Shown here: piece after piece, positions 47,150 through 58,979 of the stretch
How positions within the stretch are numbered: position 1 is the first letter of the stretch
How the letters are laid out: every line of letters begins with the position of its first letter
NCBI RefSeq assembly: GCF_030272615.1
Contig: NC_081412.1
Span: 689,444,083-689,508,082, forward strand
Source of the DNA: Cryptomeria japonica
Taxonomy: Eukaryota > Streptophyta > Pinopsida > Cupressales > Cupressaceae
DNA length: 64,000 bases
Reading direction: 5' to 3'
Program-made: the position numbers and the translations under genes
Notes under the pieces: model-generated
The model's database searches: none
Seen by the model: the letters and a program-made list of their open reading frames with translations, nothing else
What the model was told of the DNA's origin: nothing

Positions 47150-48465
47150 CCCCCATTCTATGAGAATGCCAACCATTTTTCCCCTCCTTACCAATAGGGT
47201 CAAACTAGGACTGCTCCTAGTTCCAATGCAAACAACTTCACTTCAGCAGCAGGTAGGTACTTTCCTAATGCTTGCCACCCACCCACCCCTACTCAGCCTT
47301 CTTGGCAGCCCAAGCAGCCCCAAGATGACGAAAAAAGGCAAATTGTAGAAATCAAAAGTGTGTTGGTTGATTTCACTAAGCAGCTGGAGGAGTTGAAGAG
47401 ACAATAGGAGTGAGAGTTATAGCAGGATCAACATGCTTATCAGGATTAGCTTCAACAACAATAGATGGGATCCCAAAGACAACATAGGGAGTTCCTTGCA
47501 AGGCAACTTGCCTCTGCTAGGAAGAAAGAAATTGAGCAACTAGCAGCAATAGAGATGCGGCTTATACAGGAGGAGGTTTATGCCCCTAGGGTTCTTAAGT
47601 TTGAAATCCCAAGCCTTCAACTTCCCTCCCTAGTTTTAAAGTTCCAGGTTTCAAGGGAGCTCCAGTTGTTGTTATACAAGAGCCTTCTCCTCTATGCCTT
47701 TTGCAAAACACCCCACCACCTAGGCCCTTTCCTGATGCTATCTCCCTTTTTAAGGGTGGACCTATTGTATGGAGGACAGATGGTTCCCATCCTCATCATG
47801 ATGAAGGGGTTCAATCAGTTATTGGTGAGTCTTCATATGCTCTAAAGGAGGAGGAATTGACAATGCTGCAGGAAGATATTGAGAACAATCAGTTGTAGCA
47901 GGAGGTCATTGAACATGAGGAGTGTGAAGCTAAAGAAGAGGACACCGTCCTCTCATTTGACAATCTTCCTTTCTTTATTGATCATGAGGAGAAGGATGTG
48001 TCTACACCTCCCCCGGTGGTAGCTCTGAAGCAACATGATAGTCTTGAGGAGGGCACAAGGGGTAATGTTTTTACTACAGATTGCATGGCAGATGGATCGT
48101 GCCATGAACCTGAGGTTGTTGCATTCTATGGCTTGGAGGAGGAAACAAAAACAAAGAGATGATCTAAATATTTTAGTTCTTGTGAGGTGTCTCATAAACC
48201 TGAGATTTGTGCTGATGAGTTGGATATCAGCACATGTGATTATGATGTATGTTGGTTCTCCCTTGTCCCTGAAAGTGACAATGTTGAATATGAGGTCTTC
48301 AGTCAAAGTGAAGATGTTTCTTTTGGCATTAGGGATGATGTTCCTGAGCTTGAATGTTTCACTTGGGACCAACATACCAATTTTGATGATGTTGAGAAAC
48401 ATGTTGGTCATGCCGACAGTCTTTTGGTTGTTCAACTTGACAGTATACCCTTGGTCCATCAGTGA
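47150..48465 (+). pseudogene. Interior ORF of the non-autonomous element (gag-like or unknown)
   Basis: The first half is Gln/Pro-rich and then Glu/Lys/Arg-rich (HREFLARQLASARKKEIEQL, 47465-47600), suggesting a Gag-like or coiled-coil segment. After a frame change near 47640, one frame runs on through KGGPIVWRTDGSHPHHDEGV and an acidic tail (PEICADELDISTCDYDVCW). It ends with a stop at 48463-48465, just inside the 3' LTR. Stops occur near 47896 and 48163. No catalytic domain is seen. The acidic, Asp/Glu-rich C-terminus is unlike typical nucleocapsid. Function unknown. Confidence 0.5.
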
Positions 48466-49774
48466 GAACCGATCAAAGATATGTTCTATGGACCAGCACT
48501 GCCTCAGTTGATCAAGAGAAGATGATGAAATCATGAAGTATGAAGTGTTGTTTTGTCGAAAGTTCCTTTCCCAAGCCTTCTCTTCCTCTCTCTTTTCTGG
48601 AACACCTGAACCCCTAGGTTCCCAAGTTCCTAGTTCCTCTACCCTGAAACTCTGGAACCCCCAGGTTCCCAAGTTCCTTTTTCCTCAACCTCGGAACTCT
48701 GGAACCCCCAGGCCCCAAGTTCCTAATTCTTCAACCCTGGAACTCCAGAACCCCGAAGTTCCCAAGTTGCTAAGTCTTCCCAACTTTGGTGCCCCAGGTC
48801 TCCGAAGTTTTCCAAACTACTTTCAACTTGCAACACTTTCGGATGGCGTGATCGATACTCGAAGCTTTAAATGCTTCGACAACTTTGGTGACTTATGCAC
48901 CTTCTTTTATGGAGCCACAAGGGTGCATTTAATGTTTTTGGCAGGATTTCCATCAAGGGAGGTATGGGGCCATGCTTTTTGTGGTGACCTATGTCATGTC
49001 TACATACTCTGAGTTTGGAAGGCCAGTCAATCCACCCTTCTCAGAATTGCCTTTTGTGGGTATGGCTAGGTTGCTTGCATGTTCAAGTCAAGTGCATGCA
49101 CTTCCCTGCACTTCCAGAATGACATACAGGGGTCATGATCACTCTTGTAACCATTTTTCTATATAAAGGTTGTTAAGCCTCATTGTAAAGGGTTCTGTCC
49201 CTGCTGGCTTGAGCTATTCTATGCTCTCCCACTTCTCTTGTATTTATCTTGTATTTATGCAACTATAAGTTTGGCCTTTGGCCTTTGAATGAATTGGAAT
49301 TACATTCTTTCCTTCCTTCAACTTATGCATGCTGTGTATGCTGTGTTAACTTGTTTAAACTGAGTGTGGCTTGTGGGAATCATTCTCCCCTCTTGACACT
49401 TAGCAAATTCTAACCTCCATACATGCATTTGGGTCACTCATGCAACTGAAGTTTGTGCATCTCTTGGGTATTTCAGTTGATTCCTTGTGCCATTTTGGGT
49501 GGGGAGAGAAACAATCTCTTATCTTCGTGCATCACCTCCTTTGATTTTAAGCATTTCTCTCTTTCCTTTACCTCTACAAGTTGTTAGGATAGGCTTAGGA
49601 GTAAGTTTTGAAGTGTTGAGTTGGTTCAACACCTGCACCTGGACTGAGAAGGAAGCCATCCTTCTTCAGAGATTCAACCCCCTTGCACAAGGTCCCACAC
49701 TTCAGGGTTGTTTCCATGTTTCACAAGGTTGCTGAGTTGATTGCTCAGCAAGGGTGAGAGATTTTGTGATAACA
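48429..49774 (+). repeat. 3' LTR of the non-autonomous element
   Basis: The LTR is 1346 bp, starting TGTTCAACTTGACAG and ending TTTTGTGATAACA, followed by the TSD. It has only about four minisatellite units (48605-48780). No evident polypurine tract precedes it. Confidence 0.88.
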
Positions 49775-49779
49775 GTAAC

Positions 49780-50159
49780 CATCATCTAGGTGAACCAACA
49801 ATTTTGCACAAAGCTGTCAAAATCTTCATTTTTCTCCAATTTTTGTCTTCTTGATACCTACACCTTGCTTAAGTTTGTCCTCTGAAATATGTTAAACTTT
49901 CACCTTTAAGTGTCTGAGATCCATCTTCCCCACTTGTATCCCATTAGAAAAAATCTTCTACATTATGTTCATCTAACTAGAGTTCTTGAGTCTACTACTT
50001 GACAACGTGGTAGCCATCTTCAAAAGATTTTCCTTTTTTTTTCTTTTCTAAAGTGTTTATCCACCACTTAAGAAGAGGTGACTAAATTAACTTGAGTGAC
50101 ATATCATCTTACAACTGGTCTAGGGACTTCCTCTTGGGTTTCCTCTTGATGGAGATACA
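49780..50159. other. Unassigned stretch left of a truncated chromovirus
   Basis: No domain, LTR end or repeat is recognised. It is probably the target DNA of the GTAAC insertion, or the decayed 5' part of the chromovirus that follows. Confidence 0.4.
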
Positions 50160-50930
50160 ATTAATGACCTAAGTAAAAAGAATCTATCCTTCTCATGCAA
50201 GGAGCCTTGGAGCCCAAGACATAAGTGTGCATCAAAGGGGAAAGTAAACAAGATAGTCATAGAATACTATTCAACAAAGGAATCTTCATTAGAAAATTAG
50301 ACCAGCAATCTGATTCAAAGTACAAGGAAGAGGAAGAGTCTTCAAAAGAGGTTGAAAAGGGAAAGGAAAATGAAGGGAAGCTTTCCCAACTACATAGTTT
50401 CCAAAAGAATGAGCCCCTACGCATCAAAGGAATACTTAATGGACATCAATTGGTTTCTTTGATTGATATGAGGGACTACTAGTAAGTAGAGGACTTCAAA
50501 CACATGAGGTAGATGGCTTCTAGGTGATCGTTGTAGATAACTTCACTATTAATTGCACTAGGATTATTCCATAGTTGAGTTTGTAGTTAGGGAACTATGA
50601 AGTCAAGGATGACTTCTATGTGGTGAGTGTTGGAGATACAAACGTAGTGATGGGAATAAAGTGGCTTCAACCACTTGGTGAGATCACACTTAATTTTCAG
50701 ACCATGGAGCTGAAATTTAGATCAAAGGGAAGGAATGTGGTCTTGAGAGGTATGTCTAATGGAGGACTTCAAGTAGTATCTTTCAAACATATGAACAAGA
50801 TATTCAAACATGATCAGGTTGAATGGGCTACAAAGTGTGTTGTTAAGCCTATAGTTACGAAAGAGCTAAAGAGATCATATCCTCCTAACATTCAAGATTT
50901 TGCCATCCAAGAGAAGCAAGGTATTCAATA
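50160..50930 (+). pseudogene. Truncated chromovirus: nucleocapsid remnant and protease
   Basis: KNLSFSCKEPWSPRHKC is a zinc knuckle that has lost its first Cys. The protease part shows LVSLIDMRD where the related element has LIDIGVTHNFID, so the active-site loop is deleted. It continues with VKDDFYVVSVGDTNVVMGIK and LNFQTMELKF. Stops and a frame change separate the parts. Confidence 0.7.
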
Positions 50931-52196
50931 GAATTCCTACAGGTAGGCCTCCTAATAGAGGCATTGAGCATGTGATAGAGTTAGAGGAGGGAGCTAACCA
51001 GTCATTACCACACCATACAAGCATCCTAAGAGGCATAAATATGAGATAGAGAATAGCAATTGAGGAACTTTTAGATCTGGGGCATATTAGGCCTAGTAAG
51101 AGTCCATTTACTTTTTCTGTTGCATTGGTGAAGAAGGGTGGAATTGTGTGCATGTGTATTGACTACAGGGCATTGAATAAAAAAACTCTCAAGAATAGGT
51201 ACCCCATTCCATGCATAGATGAGCTACATGGAGCACTCTATTTCTCTAAAATAGACTTGAGATCAGGATACCATTAAAGTAGGGTCAAAGAGGACATAGA
51301 GAAAACTACATTTAGTTGTCACTTTGGCCATTTTGAGTTCCTTGTCATGCAAATATTCTATAAATAGTTATACAAGTTTGTTTTGATCTTCTTTGATGAT
51401 ATTCTCATTTTTAGGAATCATGGGAAGAGCACTTGAGACATTTGGATGAAGTTTTGGGTAACCTTGAGAGTGATTCTTTGTTTGCCAAGGAATCCAAGTG
51501 TGAATTTGGTATGACAGAATTATTATATCTTGGACACATAATCAGCTCCAAGGGAGTTAATATTGATCTTGAGAAAACCAAAGCCATTCTTGATTGGCCT
51601 CCACCTACTAATCTTTCACAATTGAAGGGTTTCTTTGGGCTATGTGATTTCTATAGGAGGTTTGTCAAAGGATTTTCTTAGTTGGCTACCCCACTTACAA
51701 ATTTAATCAAAAAGGGAGCCTTCGCTTGGTTTGAAACAACACAACAAACTTTTGATCACTTCAAGCATTTGATGAGCACGCGTCCTATTCTAGTAATTCC
51801 AAATTTTACTAAGCCTTTTGGGCTTGAGTGTGATGCTTCAACTGAAAGTATTGGGGTTGTTCTAATGCAAAACAAACACCCCATTGCATTTGAGTGTAGG
51901 AAGTTGAGAGGGAGTGAGAAGAGTTATTCAATCTATGACAAGGAGATGCTAGCCATAATGCATGCTTTGGATAAATTCAGGCAATACTTGGTTGGAGTGA
52001 GATTCATTGTTAAAATAGATCATAATAGCCTCAAATACTTCCTAAATCATAAAAATCTCAATGATAGGCAACAAAAATGAGTTAGCAAACTCCAAGCCTA
52101 TGATTTTGACATTGAATATGTCAAGGAGAAGAGGAACATAGTGGTTGATGTATTGTCAAGTAGGCCACATTTGTGCCCAATTTCAAAGATAGCAGC
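50931..52196 (+). pseudogene. Truncated chromovirus: RT and RNase H
   Basis: The RT has [14 protein letters not shown], then [31 protein letters not shown] and HFGHFEFLVM. A deletion removes the usual PFGLTNAPATFQ block. The active site FFDDILIF remains near 51390. The RNase H has LECDASTESIGVVLMQNKHP, IYDKEMLAIMHALDKFRQYL and IDHNSLKYFL. It ends near SSRPHLCPISKIAA, where the solo LTR begins. Confidence 0.85.
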
Positions 52197-52956
52197 TGTC
52201 TAATTAAATAAATATTTTATTTATTTAATTACTTTAGCCTAATTCTTCTATTGATTAAATAAATCTTTATTTATTTAATTAATTCATTTATCCTCTTCTA
52301 GCCTTATTTCTCATTTAAATAAATACATTTATTTATTTAAATTATCCTTTTCCTAAATTAAATAAATATTTTTATTTATTTAATTATCCTACTTCTTCTA
52401 TTAATTAAATAAATCTTTATTTATTTAATTAATTCATTAACCTTTTCTACCTATGACACATGTCATTCATCTCTTCATTCATACACTACCTACCCCTTTC
52501 ATTATTTTGGTATTTCTTTTACCTACCCTCTAGTCCTAGCCGACCTCCTTTTACACCTCTCAATCTTATCCCTCCATTTCATATTGTGTCTTCTATTTAA
52601 GGAGATGCCTTCTTCATTATCAAACCCTAATCACTCATGCTAATCAACAATTTGGAGGACTTGACTACACTACGATCCTACTTGCAACCACATTCCGTTC
52701 TTTGTTGAGCTCTTGTGCACATAAAATTTGAGAGCAAATATATCAAGCAAGATCAATGGAGATAGGAAGAATGGAGATCAAAACCCTATTGGACATGTGA
52801 TGGTATAATCTTTGTGATTTCATGTGATTTGCATTGTCTTAGGTAATCTTCATATGTTATGGTGGATCTTTGTTGATTGTTAGGCTAGGGTTTTGTGGTT
52901 GAATTCATTTAGCCTTTCAATATCGTCACCATTGTTATCCATTTTCACCATATACA
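52197..52956 (+). mobile_element. Solo LTR (760 bp) with AT palindromes
   Basis: It begins TGTCTAATTAAATAAAT and ends CACCATATACA. It is flanked by perfect GCAGC copies (52192-52196, 52957-52961). Its first 240 bp hold five AATTAAATAAAT...ATTTATTTAATT-like palindromes at about 50-bp spacing. A TATA-like tctatttaagga is near 52590. It resembles in design the LTR at 61103-62257. Confidence 0.9.
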
Positions 52957-52961
52957 GCAGC

Positions 52962-54400
52962 AAATTGGAAGGAGAAAATACAAGTTGAATATGCAAAGAA
53001 TGCTCTTGCCAATAGCATTCTAGGTGGCACATTGTAGGATGACAAAGTAAGTGAGGGTCTCATTTTCTACAAGGAAAGAATAATGTTAGTGCCTGAAACT
53101 AGCTTAAAATGCAGATTTTTGAGACATTTTATGACAACCTATGATTGGTCACCCTAGTTATTATGAGTCATATAGGCAGAACCGTGAGAGATTCTCATGG
53201 AAAGGGATGAAGGATGACATTGTTAAATATGTTTGTTAGTGTCAAGTGTCCCACCAAAATAAAAATGAGCATACTTACCCTACTGATCTACCGCAGCCCC
53301 TACCTATTCCTACTTAGAAGTAGGAGCGTATTTCAATAGACTTCATCACAAGGTTTCCCAAGGTACAAGGGAAGGATTGTATTTATGTGGTAGTGGATAG
53401 ATTGACTAAGTTTGCTCAACTTTTCCTATTTCAGCGGAGTATAAAATGGTACAAGTGGCAGATTTGTTCTTTAGAGAGGTGTTTACACTTCATGGGACAG
53501 TGGGACACCCAAGAACATCATTAGTGATAGGGACAAAAATTCCATGAGCTTGTTTTGGTAGTAGTTATTCAAACTATGTGGTACTGAGTTGACTCCTAGA
53601 ACTAGTTACCACCCTCAAACGAATGGTCAAAAAGAGATTGTTAATAAATGGGTGGAAGGCCACCTACGCAATTATTTTTCAAGGTAGAAAAAGGCATGGT
53701 TAAGTGGTTGCATTTGGGGGAGTCTTGCAACAACTCCACCTTTCACATGACTATCATGATGTTTCCTTTCATGGCTTTGTAGTTTGTATGGCTATGAAGC
53801 TCCCAGTTTCATTGATTTTCTATTTGGGGATTATAGAGTGCCTAGAGCCAAAGATCTTCTTTAGGAGAGTTAGGATATCATGAGATCTTTGAGGGATAAT
53901 ATACAACATGCTCAAAATTAGTAGAAGTTGTATGATGATCAGCACTGCACTAAGTGAGCATTTGAGGTAGGAGACATGGTTTATTTGAGATTGCACCCCT
54001 ATAGGTAGTCCACTCTCAAAGGGAGAGGCTAAGAGAAGCTTAAGCCTCACTTCTATGGACCTTTCAGAGTCACCAAGAGGATTGGAGAGGTGGCTTATGA
54101 GCTTGAGCTACCTGAGAGTAGCAAGGTACACAATGTCTTCCACATATCTCACCTTAAAAAGGCACTTAGGCATAATGTGGTTCCTTCTACAAAGTTACCT
54201 CCTTTGGATGGAGAAGGCATGTTGATACTAATTCTAGGAGTAGTGATTGATTTCAAGGAGTGTACTCTAAGATGGACTATCAGGGAGTACTTGGTGAAGT
54301 GGAAGAACTTACTGGTGGAGGATGCTACATGGGAGAGTAAGTAGATTTACAACATCCAAAGTTGTGATTGCTTGAGGACAAGAAATCATGGGAGGGAGGA
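52962..54400 (+). pseudogene. Truncated chromovirus: integrase and chromodomain
   Basis: The linker after the solo LTR (WKEKIQVEYAKNALANSIL) continues the RNase H-integrase junction. The integrase core shows ISIDFITRF, ISDRDKNS and HPQTNGQKEIVNKW as its D, D and E motifs. The C-terminal part has GEVAYELELPESSKVHNVFH and a chromodomain-like REYLVKWKNLLVEDATWES. Many stops and frame changes are present. A purine stretch, gggagggaggac, lies just before the LTR at 54402. Confidence 0.8.
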
Positions 54401-54401
54401 C

Positions 54402-56084
54402 TGTAATGTCCCCTTCTTGCACCTAGTCAGTATGAGGTTTCCATTTTCCTATTCTTGGGTTGTCATAGGCTAAGTGGATATTTTTAGAGTGGTTCGGTAA
54501 ATTTTCTATTTTTAGCAAAATGGAAGTGCTATTTTAACACTTGGTCTTGGGTGAGCTCTAGAAGTGATTTTTAGAGTGTTTCGGTAAATTTTCTATTTTT
54601 AGCAAATGGAAGTGCTATTTTAACACTTGGTCTTAGCTTCCATTCTATCTCATCTTAGTGCAATAGTCTATAGTATTTGGCCTTGGTGAGTTCTAATGTT
54701 TTCAAAGAGATTTGATTTTTGTAACTTAAGTATTTTATAAAATTATTTTGTGACTAAGTGAGAGTAATGGGTTCATGAGAGGCCCCCTTGATCATCGCTA
54801 GTAATATGGTAACTTCAAATTGTTTTTAAAAGGCAAGTTTGGGGTCTTATATTGTGATGCCAAGGTAGGAGGTGATTATGTTTAAAAGATAAATATTTTA
54901 GCCTCCCCAAATGTATGCCATGACATATGGAGAAACTAAAGTGTTTTTCAATGTTTTTGAGAGCTCTTGAAAAGGGTCAAACTTCTAAAGGGAAATTTCA
55001 TGTTGTTTCAAAAAGTGGTTTTGGAGGGAAATGAATTCAAATTGAAAGAAGGTTTCCCTAATTCTTCCCTCTCTATATATTTTCATTTGAGCTCTCATTC
55101 GGTTATGCTTGCTTTGACAAGTTAAGTATATGCTACCAGATTGATTTCTAGAGTTCATCTTTTGCTGAATCGAGGATGAAATCCCTCTTCTAGGTAGCTA
55201 GTTTTGTTGGTAAAATATCTACCCTAACTGTTTGGTGCTTTTGGTTGAAGATATTTAGTGATTTTTGGCTTGTTGGTGATTTTCGGCTTGAGAAGAATGA
55301 AGATATATTTAGTATTTTGATATGGGTTTCATGGTTTTGGTGTGGTGTGTGGTTTTCTAAAGTTTGGTTTGAGTTATGGTGTGTTTAGAAGCATTTTCTG
55401 AGTGTTGGCATGAAATTTCTAAGTTTCGGAGTGCTTTTTCTGAGTTTCTGGATATTACCTTTCGGCTCATATCTCCTGGAGATTTCTATCACTCTAGGTA
55501 CTTTATCTGAGTGTTCCTCTTTGTTGGGCGGCCCAAATAGAGCATTCACTTGGCATATTTGGTGAAGTATTGATTTTAGAAGTTGGCCGCCTCTTCCAAG
55601 AGGTCCATACCATCTTTCCTTGGCACATGGGACTTGTAGCAGGTCCGAAATCTGCATTTAGTTGGCTTTGTTTCATCATTCTTGGGTGTTGGTAATTGCT
55701 GGTGAAAAGTTTTCTTTAAGCTGGCACAGATTTAATGGTGTTTGGAGACTTGGTAATTATTCTTACTATTTGCCCTTGTTCTTTGGAATCTGAGTTTGGA
55801 TGAAATCAGATCTGAGCATTCCTTAGATTTTTTAAAGACTCTCTCAAGTCTGATTATGTGATTTAAATCTGATTCATGATGCTATGTAAGAGTTTGATGA
55901 AGTTGGAATGAAGTCTTGTTAGAATCAGCACTCTATCTTCTATGTTATGTTGCAAAGTATCAAGTTTTATGTTGGCTTCTTATTTTAAATGCAATCTGAA
56001 AGTAAACATTTGCAAACTCTCTTCATTGGATACAAACTTGCAAACAAACACTTTCAAAAAAAAAAATCAGAGGTAGTTATTACA
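54402..56084 (+). repeat. 3' LTR of the truncated chromovirus
   Basis: The LTR is about 1683 bp, beginning TGTAATGTCCCCTTC and ending GTTATTACA. U3 contains two copies of a segment around ttttctatttttagcaaa...ggaagtgctattttaacacttgg (about 54505-54630). These are degenerate relatives of the ACTTACTATTTTTAGTAAGT palindrome. The right end is inferred from the ATTACA terminus and from exon-like hAT sequence directly after it. Confidence 0.75.
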
Positions 56085-57060
56085 AAATCTACAAACTCAT
56101 GCAAGGGGACCTCTTGGTGCAAGATATATGCAAGGTAAGCTAGGTAAAAGTCTATAAGGACATGATTTATGTTTAAAAACTTTTCAATTTTACTTTAATG
56201 TTGAAACCTAAAATTGAACAATGAGATTGAGTTTTTTTCCCTCATTCCAGATGTATGGTGGGAAATGTTTGATGCTAAGATGCAAAATCTTTAGATGATT
56301 GTAGTTCACGTCTTACGCCTAACATTTAGTAGTTCAGAATGCAAGTGCAATTGGAGTATGTTTGAGCACATACACCCCAAGAGGCAGCACAAGTTGTTGA
56401 TGCAATGGTTGAAAGATATGATTAATGTTCATTATAACATTTGCCTTTTGTTAAAAGAAAATCTTAAGTAATGACTTACCTCTATCACTCTAATGAAGGT
56501 TGATCCACAATCAATTTGGAACATCAAGACTAAGGATTCTATATTCAACAAAGAGGACCTTACATTGGTTAATTAAGCAATTCTAGAGGTAGAGATGGTA
56601 TCCATGGAAAAGGAGGATAGAGCACAAGAAAGCCCTTTAGATGTTGGTATCATTAATACATAGGCAAATATCATGGCTACATCATCATCAAGGACCTATC
56701 CTAGATGCTTGTGCAGAACTTGTAGTATAGCTTTAGGTGTTTGGATGAGTGATGTAGGCTCTTTTGAACTTGTAGTATAGATTTAGGTGTTAGGATGAGT
56801 GATGTAGGCTCTTTTGAGCCATAGTTACACTTTTAGTTTTAATATTTGTTTTGATGCCATGAATTTCATAATCCATGAGTTTTGTATGCACTTGACTATT
56901 TAACATTTCAAATATTTGGAAACGTTATTTCTATAATTCTATTGGAATGTTCTCGTTTGTTATAATGAAATCTTTAGGCTTCTGGCTTTTTAGGTTCATA
57001 AGGGTTTTCCTTTATATCTTTTTGCTAAAACCCTATTCGTTATGAGTTAGGTCCTTTGTG
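56085..57060 (+). pseudogene. hAT transposase C-terminal fragment (copy 1)
   Basis: An exon-like piece ends GATATATGCAAG|GTAAGC at 56134. After an intron-like stretch ending TTCCAG at 56250, the frame gives WWEMFDAKMQN, then SSSECKCNWSMFEHIHPKRQ and LKDMINVHYNICLLL. That is the hAT dimerisation region (CERNWS-type motif, here CKCNWS). A further part reads EMVSMEKEDRAQESPLDVG and MATSSSRTYPRCLCRT (from 56673). A 50-bp tandem duplication lies at 56717-56816. The downstream 240 bp look like the 3' end of the gene. A stop follows MQNL. Confidence 0.75.
56717..56816 (+). repeat. 50-bp tandem duplication
   Basis: Two nearly identical units each begin aacttgtagtatag and end gtaggctctttt. They start at 56717 and 56767 and lie at the 3' end of the hAT fragment. 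Confidence 0.9.
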
Positions 57061-57289
57061 CATGTTACTACCATATTCTTCTATTTTGTTGTTGATTGGT
57101 TTTCCAGGTTTATTTGTAATGGTTACCTCTAATTTTTTATTTATTTTTAAATGTTTTAAAAGATGTTTGCAATTTGTGTTATAGCATGCAATAAAGTTCA
57201 TAAATATTGCTGATTGAATTTTCTTCAGATATCATTCATTTTTATTTTCAAATTCCTTTGCAAAATTATAATGCTTAGAATGCTGATAA
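57061..57289. other. Short unassigned AT-rich stretch
   Basis: No feature is recognised. It is probably hAT 3' flank or LTR-adjacent debris. Confidence 0.3.
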
Positions 57290-58979
57290 TGTAAATATTC
57301 ATTATTTATCAAACATACAAAACTACTTTTCACTGTTCACATCAAAAGGACTAGAAAATAAGGAAATTTTTAACATAACAGACCTCATAAACTTCAACAA
57401 TGACCGTCCTTGTAAATCTGAAAGCACAGTGAACAACAAAACAACTCAGAATTTACAAATAATATCTTCAACTATAACATTATGCAACAGCAATCAGCTT
57501 CATGTAGGTCTAAGGCATAGTCTATGTGATTCAACCACCATGTAGCTACTCTCCAACCCTTCCAAAGGCTCACATAGTATCTTCTATAAGAAAGAAGTGG
57601 TCTGAAACCTTAACAACAGTATTTCCAAGCTTGAAATTAGACTCATACCACACACTAAGACTGAAAACTCCTTAAATCTCTTGAAACATGATTCCAAACT
57701 GTTCTTCAAATTTTTGCAGCAAGAAGACACCCTTTATAAACCTACTAGAGATGGAGAAAACTCCAAATACCCCAACTCATCCTCCTTTATGCCCCACATG
57801 CTAAGCTCAAAGTGAGCACTAGCCCTAGAGGGGCAATTCTTCCTAAAAATTTAGTTCTTCACCAAAGGAAATAAATAGCATATGAAAACTCATCGCCCAG
57901 CTACTAGAAATCATTTAAGTCAATACCCATAAGCAGGAAATAGCTCCTTCTCGAGTTATCTGCAAAATTGTGATTCTCTGTGTAGAAGAAATGGTACAAC
58001 CAGGCCCGGGTATTCAACCAAACTCACCAAAATTTAAACAACACTTCAAAAATTAACAAACCATTCCAAAAACCCTAAAGGCAACTCAAAAAACTTCATA
58101 AATATTCATCCTCAAAACCCTAGAATCACAAAAATCTTGTGCAAACCAAGTGTATTTCTTGAATGAAAATACCAAATCCAGCTAGGGTGGATCTCTCACC
58201 ATTGAAACCAGTAGATTGAAGAGGGTTTTCATCCTCAATAGAACCTATAAGAAATTCCTCTGTTATGTGTGCAAACTCTCTATGAGAGAATGAGAGCCCA
58301 AACCCCAATATATAGACTTTGGGGAAAAATTAGGGCAAATTCAAATATTCAAATATTATATTCTAAAAAAGGCCCCCATATAACTTTTAAAAACTTATGT
58401 CTCCCAACCCTAGGCATCCCATTTGGAGACACTTTCAAAATATTTATCACTTAAGCTAAATATTGAAAAGTCTCTTTTAAAACAATTTCCATCACCTTAA
58501 CGAAAACTCGCCAAGGCACCAAAAATAGAAAATTGAATATGCCAAAACCAACTCAAGTTGAAAGATGATAATTGATGTCGACACGAGCACATACTAAAAG
58601 CAGCTATGTTCCCCGAAAATCAAGGAGAACAAACTCAAAAAGATTAGTGTCATGCAACCACTTACTATATATAATAGTGCTTTCCAAGGACCAAAGAGAA
58701 CAAACCTAGAAAAACTAAGAACATTGATGTCATGCAAGCACTTACTAAAAATAGTAGCGTTCTTTGAAGACCAAAGAGAACAAACCTAGAAACACCCAAA
58801 AATATTGGTGCCATGAAAGCACTTACTATAAATAACAATTGTTGTTGAAACCTACTAAAACCTAGAACCGAGCTCACCAAGGATATTGGAACCCTCCCAA
58901 TGCCTCAAGAAATCTATAGAAAACCCTAAAAACTGGCTCATGCTCGCAGATAGGATGGAGTATAAATGGGGACATTACA
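57290..58979 (-). mobile_element. Chromovirus-type solo LTR, inverted
   Basis: The right end GGGGACATTACA (58979) is the inverted TGTAATGTCCCC start of the chromovirus LTR type. A plausible left end, TGTAAATATTC, is at 57290, giving 1690 bp. The flanks GATAA and TTATT do not match, so the left end is uncertain. A TATA box on the minus strand, tctatatattgggg, lies near 58305. The U3 part has three to four tandem units of 70-82 bp (58560-58870), most carrying a form of the TTACTATTTTTAGTAAG palindrome. Confidence 0.65.
58560..58870 (-). repeat. U3 tandem repeats (70-82 bp) carrying the TAGTAAG palindrome
   Basis: On the plus strand, related units run through catgcaancacttactatNNNtaatagtg(c), catgcaagcacttactaaaaatag and catgaaagcacttactataaataa, with aaagagaacaaacctagaaa between them. 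A weaker unit lies at about 58580-58600. Confidence 0.75.

Larger units (their letters stand above)
44374..49774 (+). mobile_element. Non-autonomous LTR retrotransposon (LARD-like) with minisatellite-bearing LTRs
   Basis: This is a 5.4-kb element with perfect GTAAC TSDs. It has a 5' LTR (44374-46621, 2248 bp), a 1.8-kb interior and a 3' LTR (48429-49774, 1346 bp). The LTRs start TGTT and end GTGATAACA. Apart from the minisatellite they match closely, including the TATA region and the last 700 bp. The interior has a primer-binding-site-like start and a gag-like or unknown ORF, but no protease, RT or integrase. It would need another element's enzymes to move. Confidence 0.88.
50160..56084 (+). 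mobile_element. 5'-truncated chromovirus with 3' LTR, hosting a solo LTR
   Basis: Its pol resembles that of the 11.8-kb chromovirus closely, with long shared stretches in RT, RNase H and integrase. The LTR differs in sequence, although it also begins TGTAATGTCCCCTTC. The 5' LTR and most of gag are absent. The interior runs from a degenerate nucleocapsid knuckle (about 50190) to a chromodomain (about 54340), with the 3' LTR at 54402-56084. A 760-bp solo LTR sits between RNase H and integrase. The element seems to have landed in a hAT transposase gene, whose exon follows at 56085. Confidence 0.85.

Noticed and set aside
47953-48672. 239-codon open frame on the minus strand
   Set aside because: It lies opposite the acidic ORF of the non-autonomous element and runs into the LTR minisatellite. 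It shows no domain.
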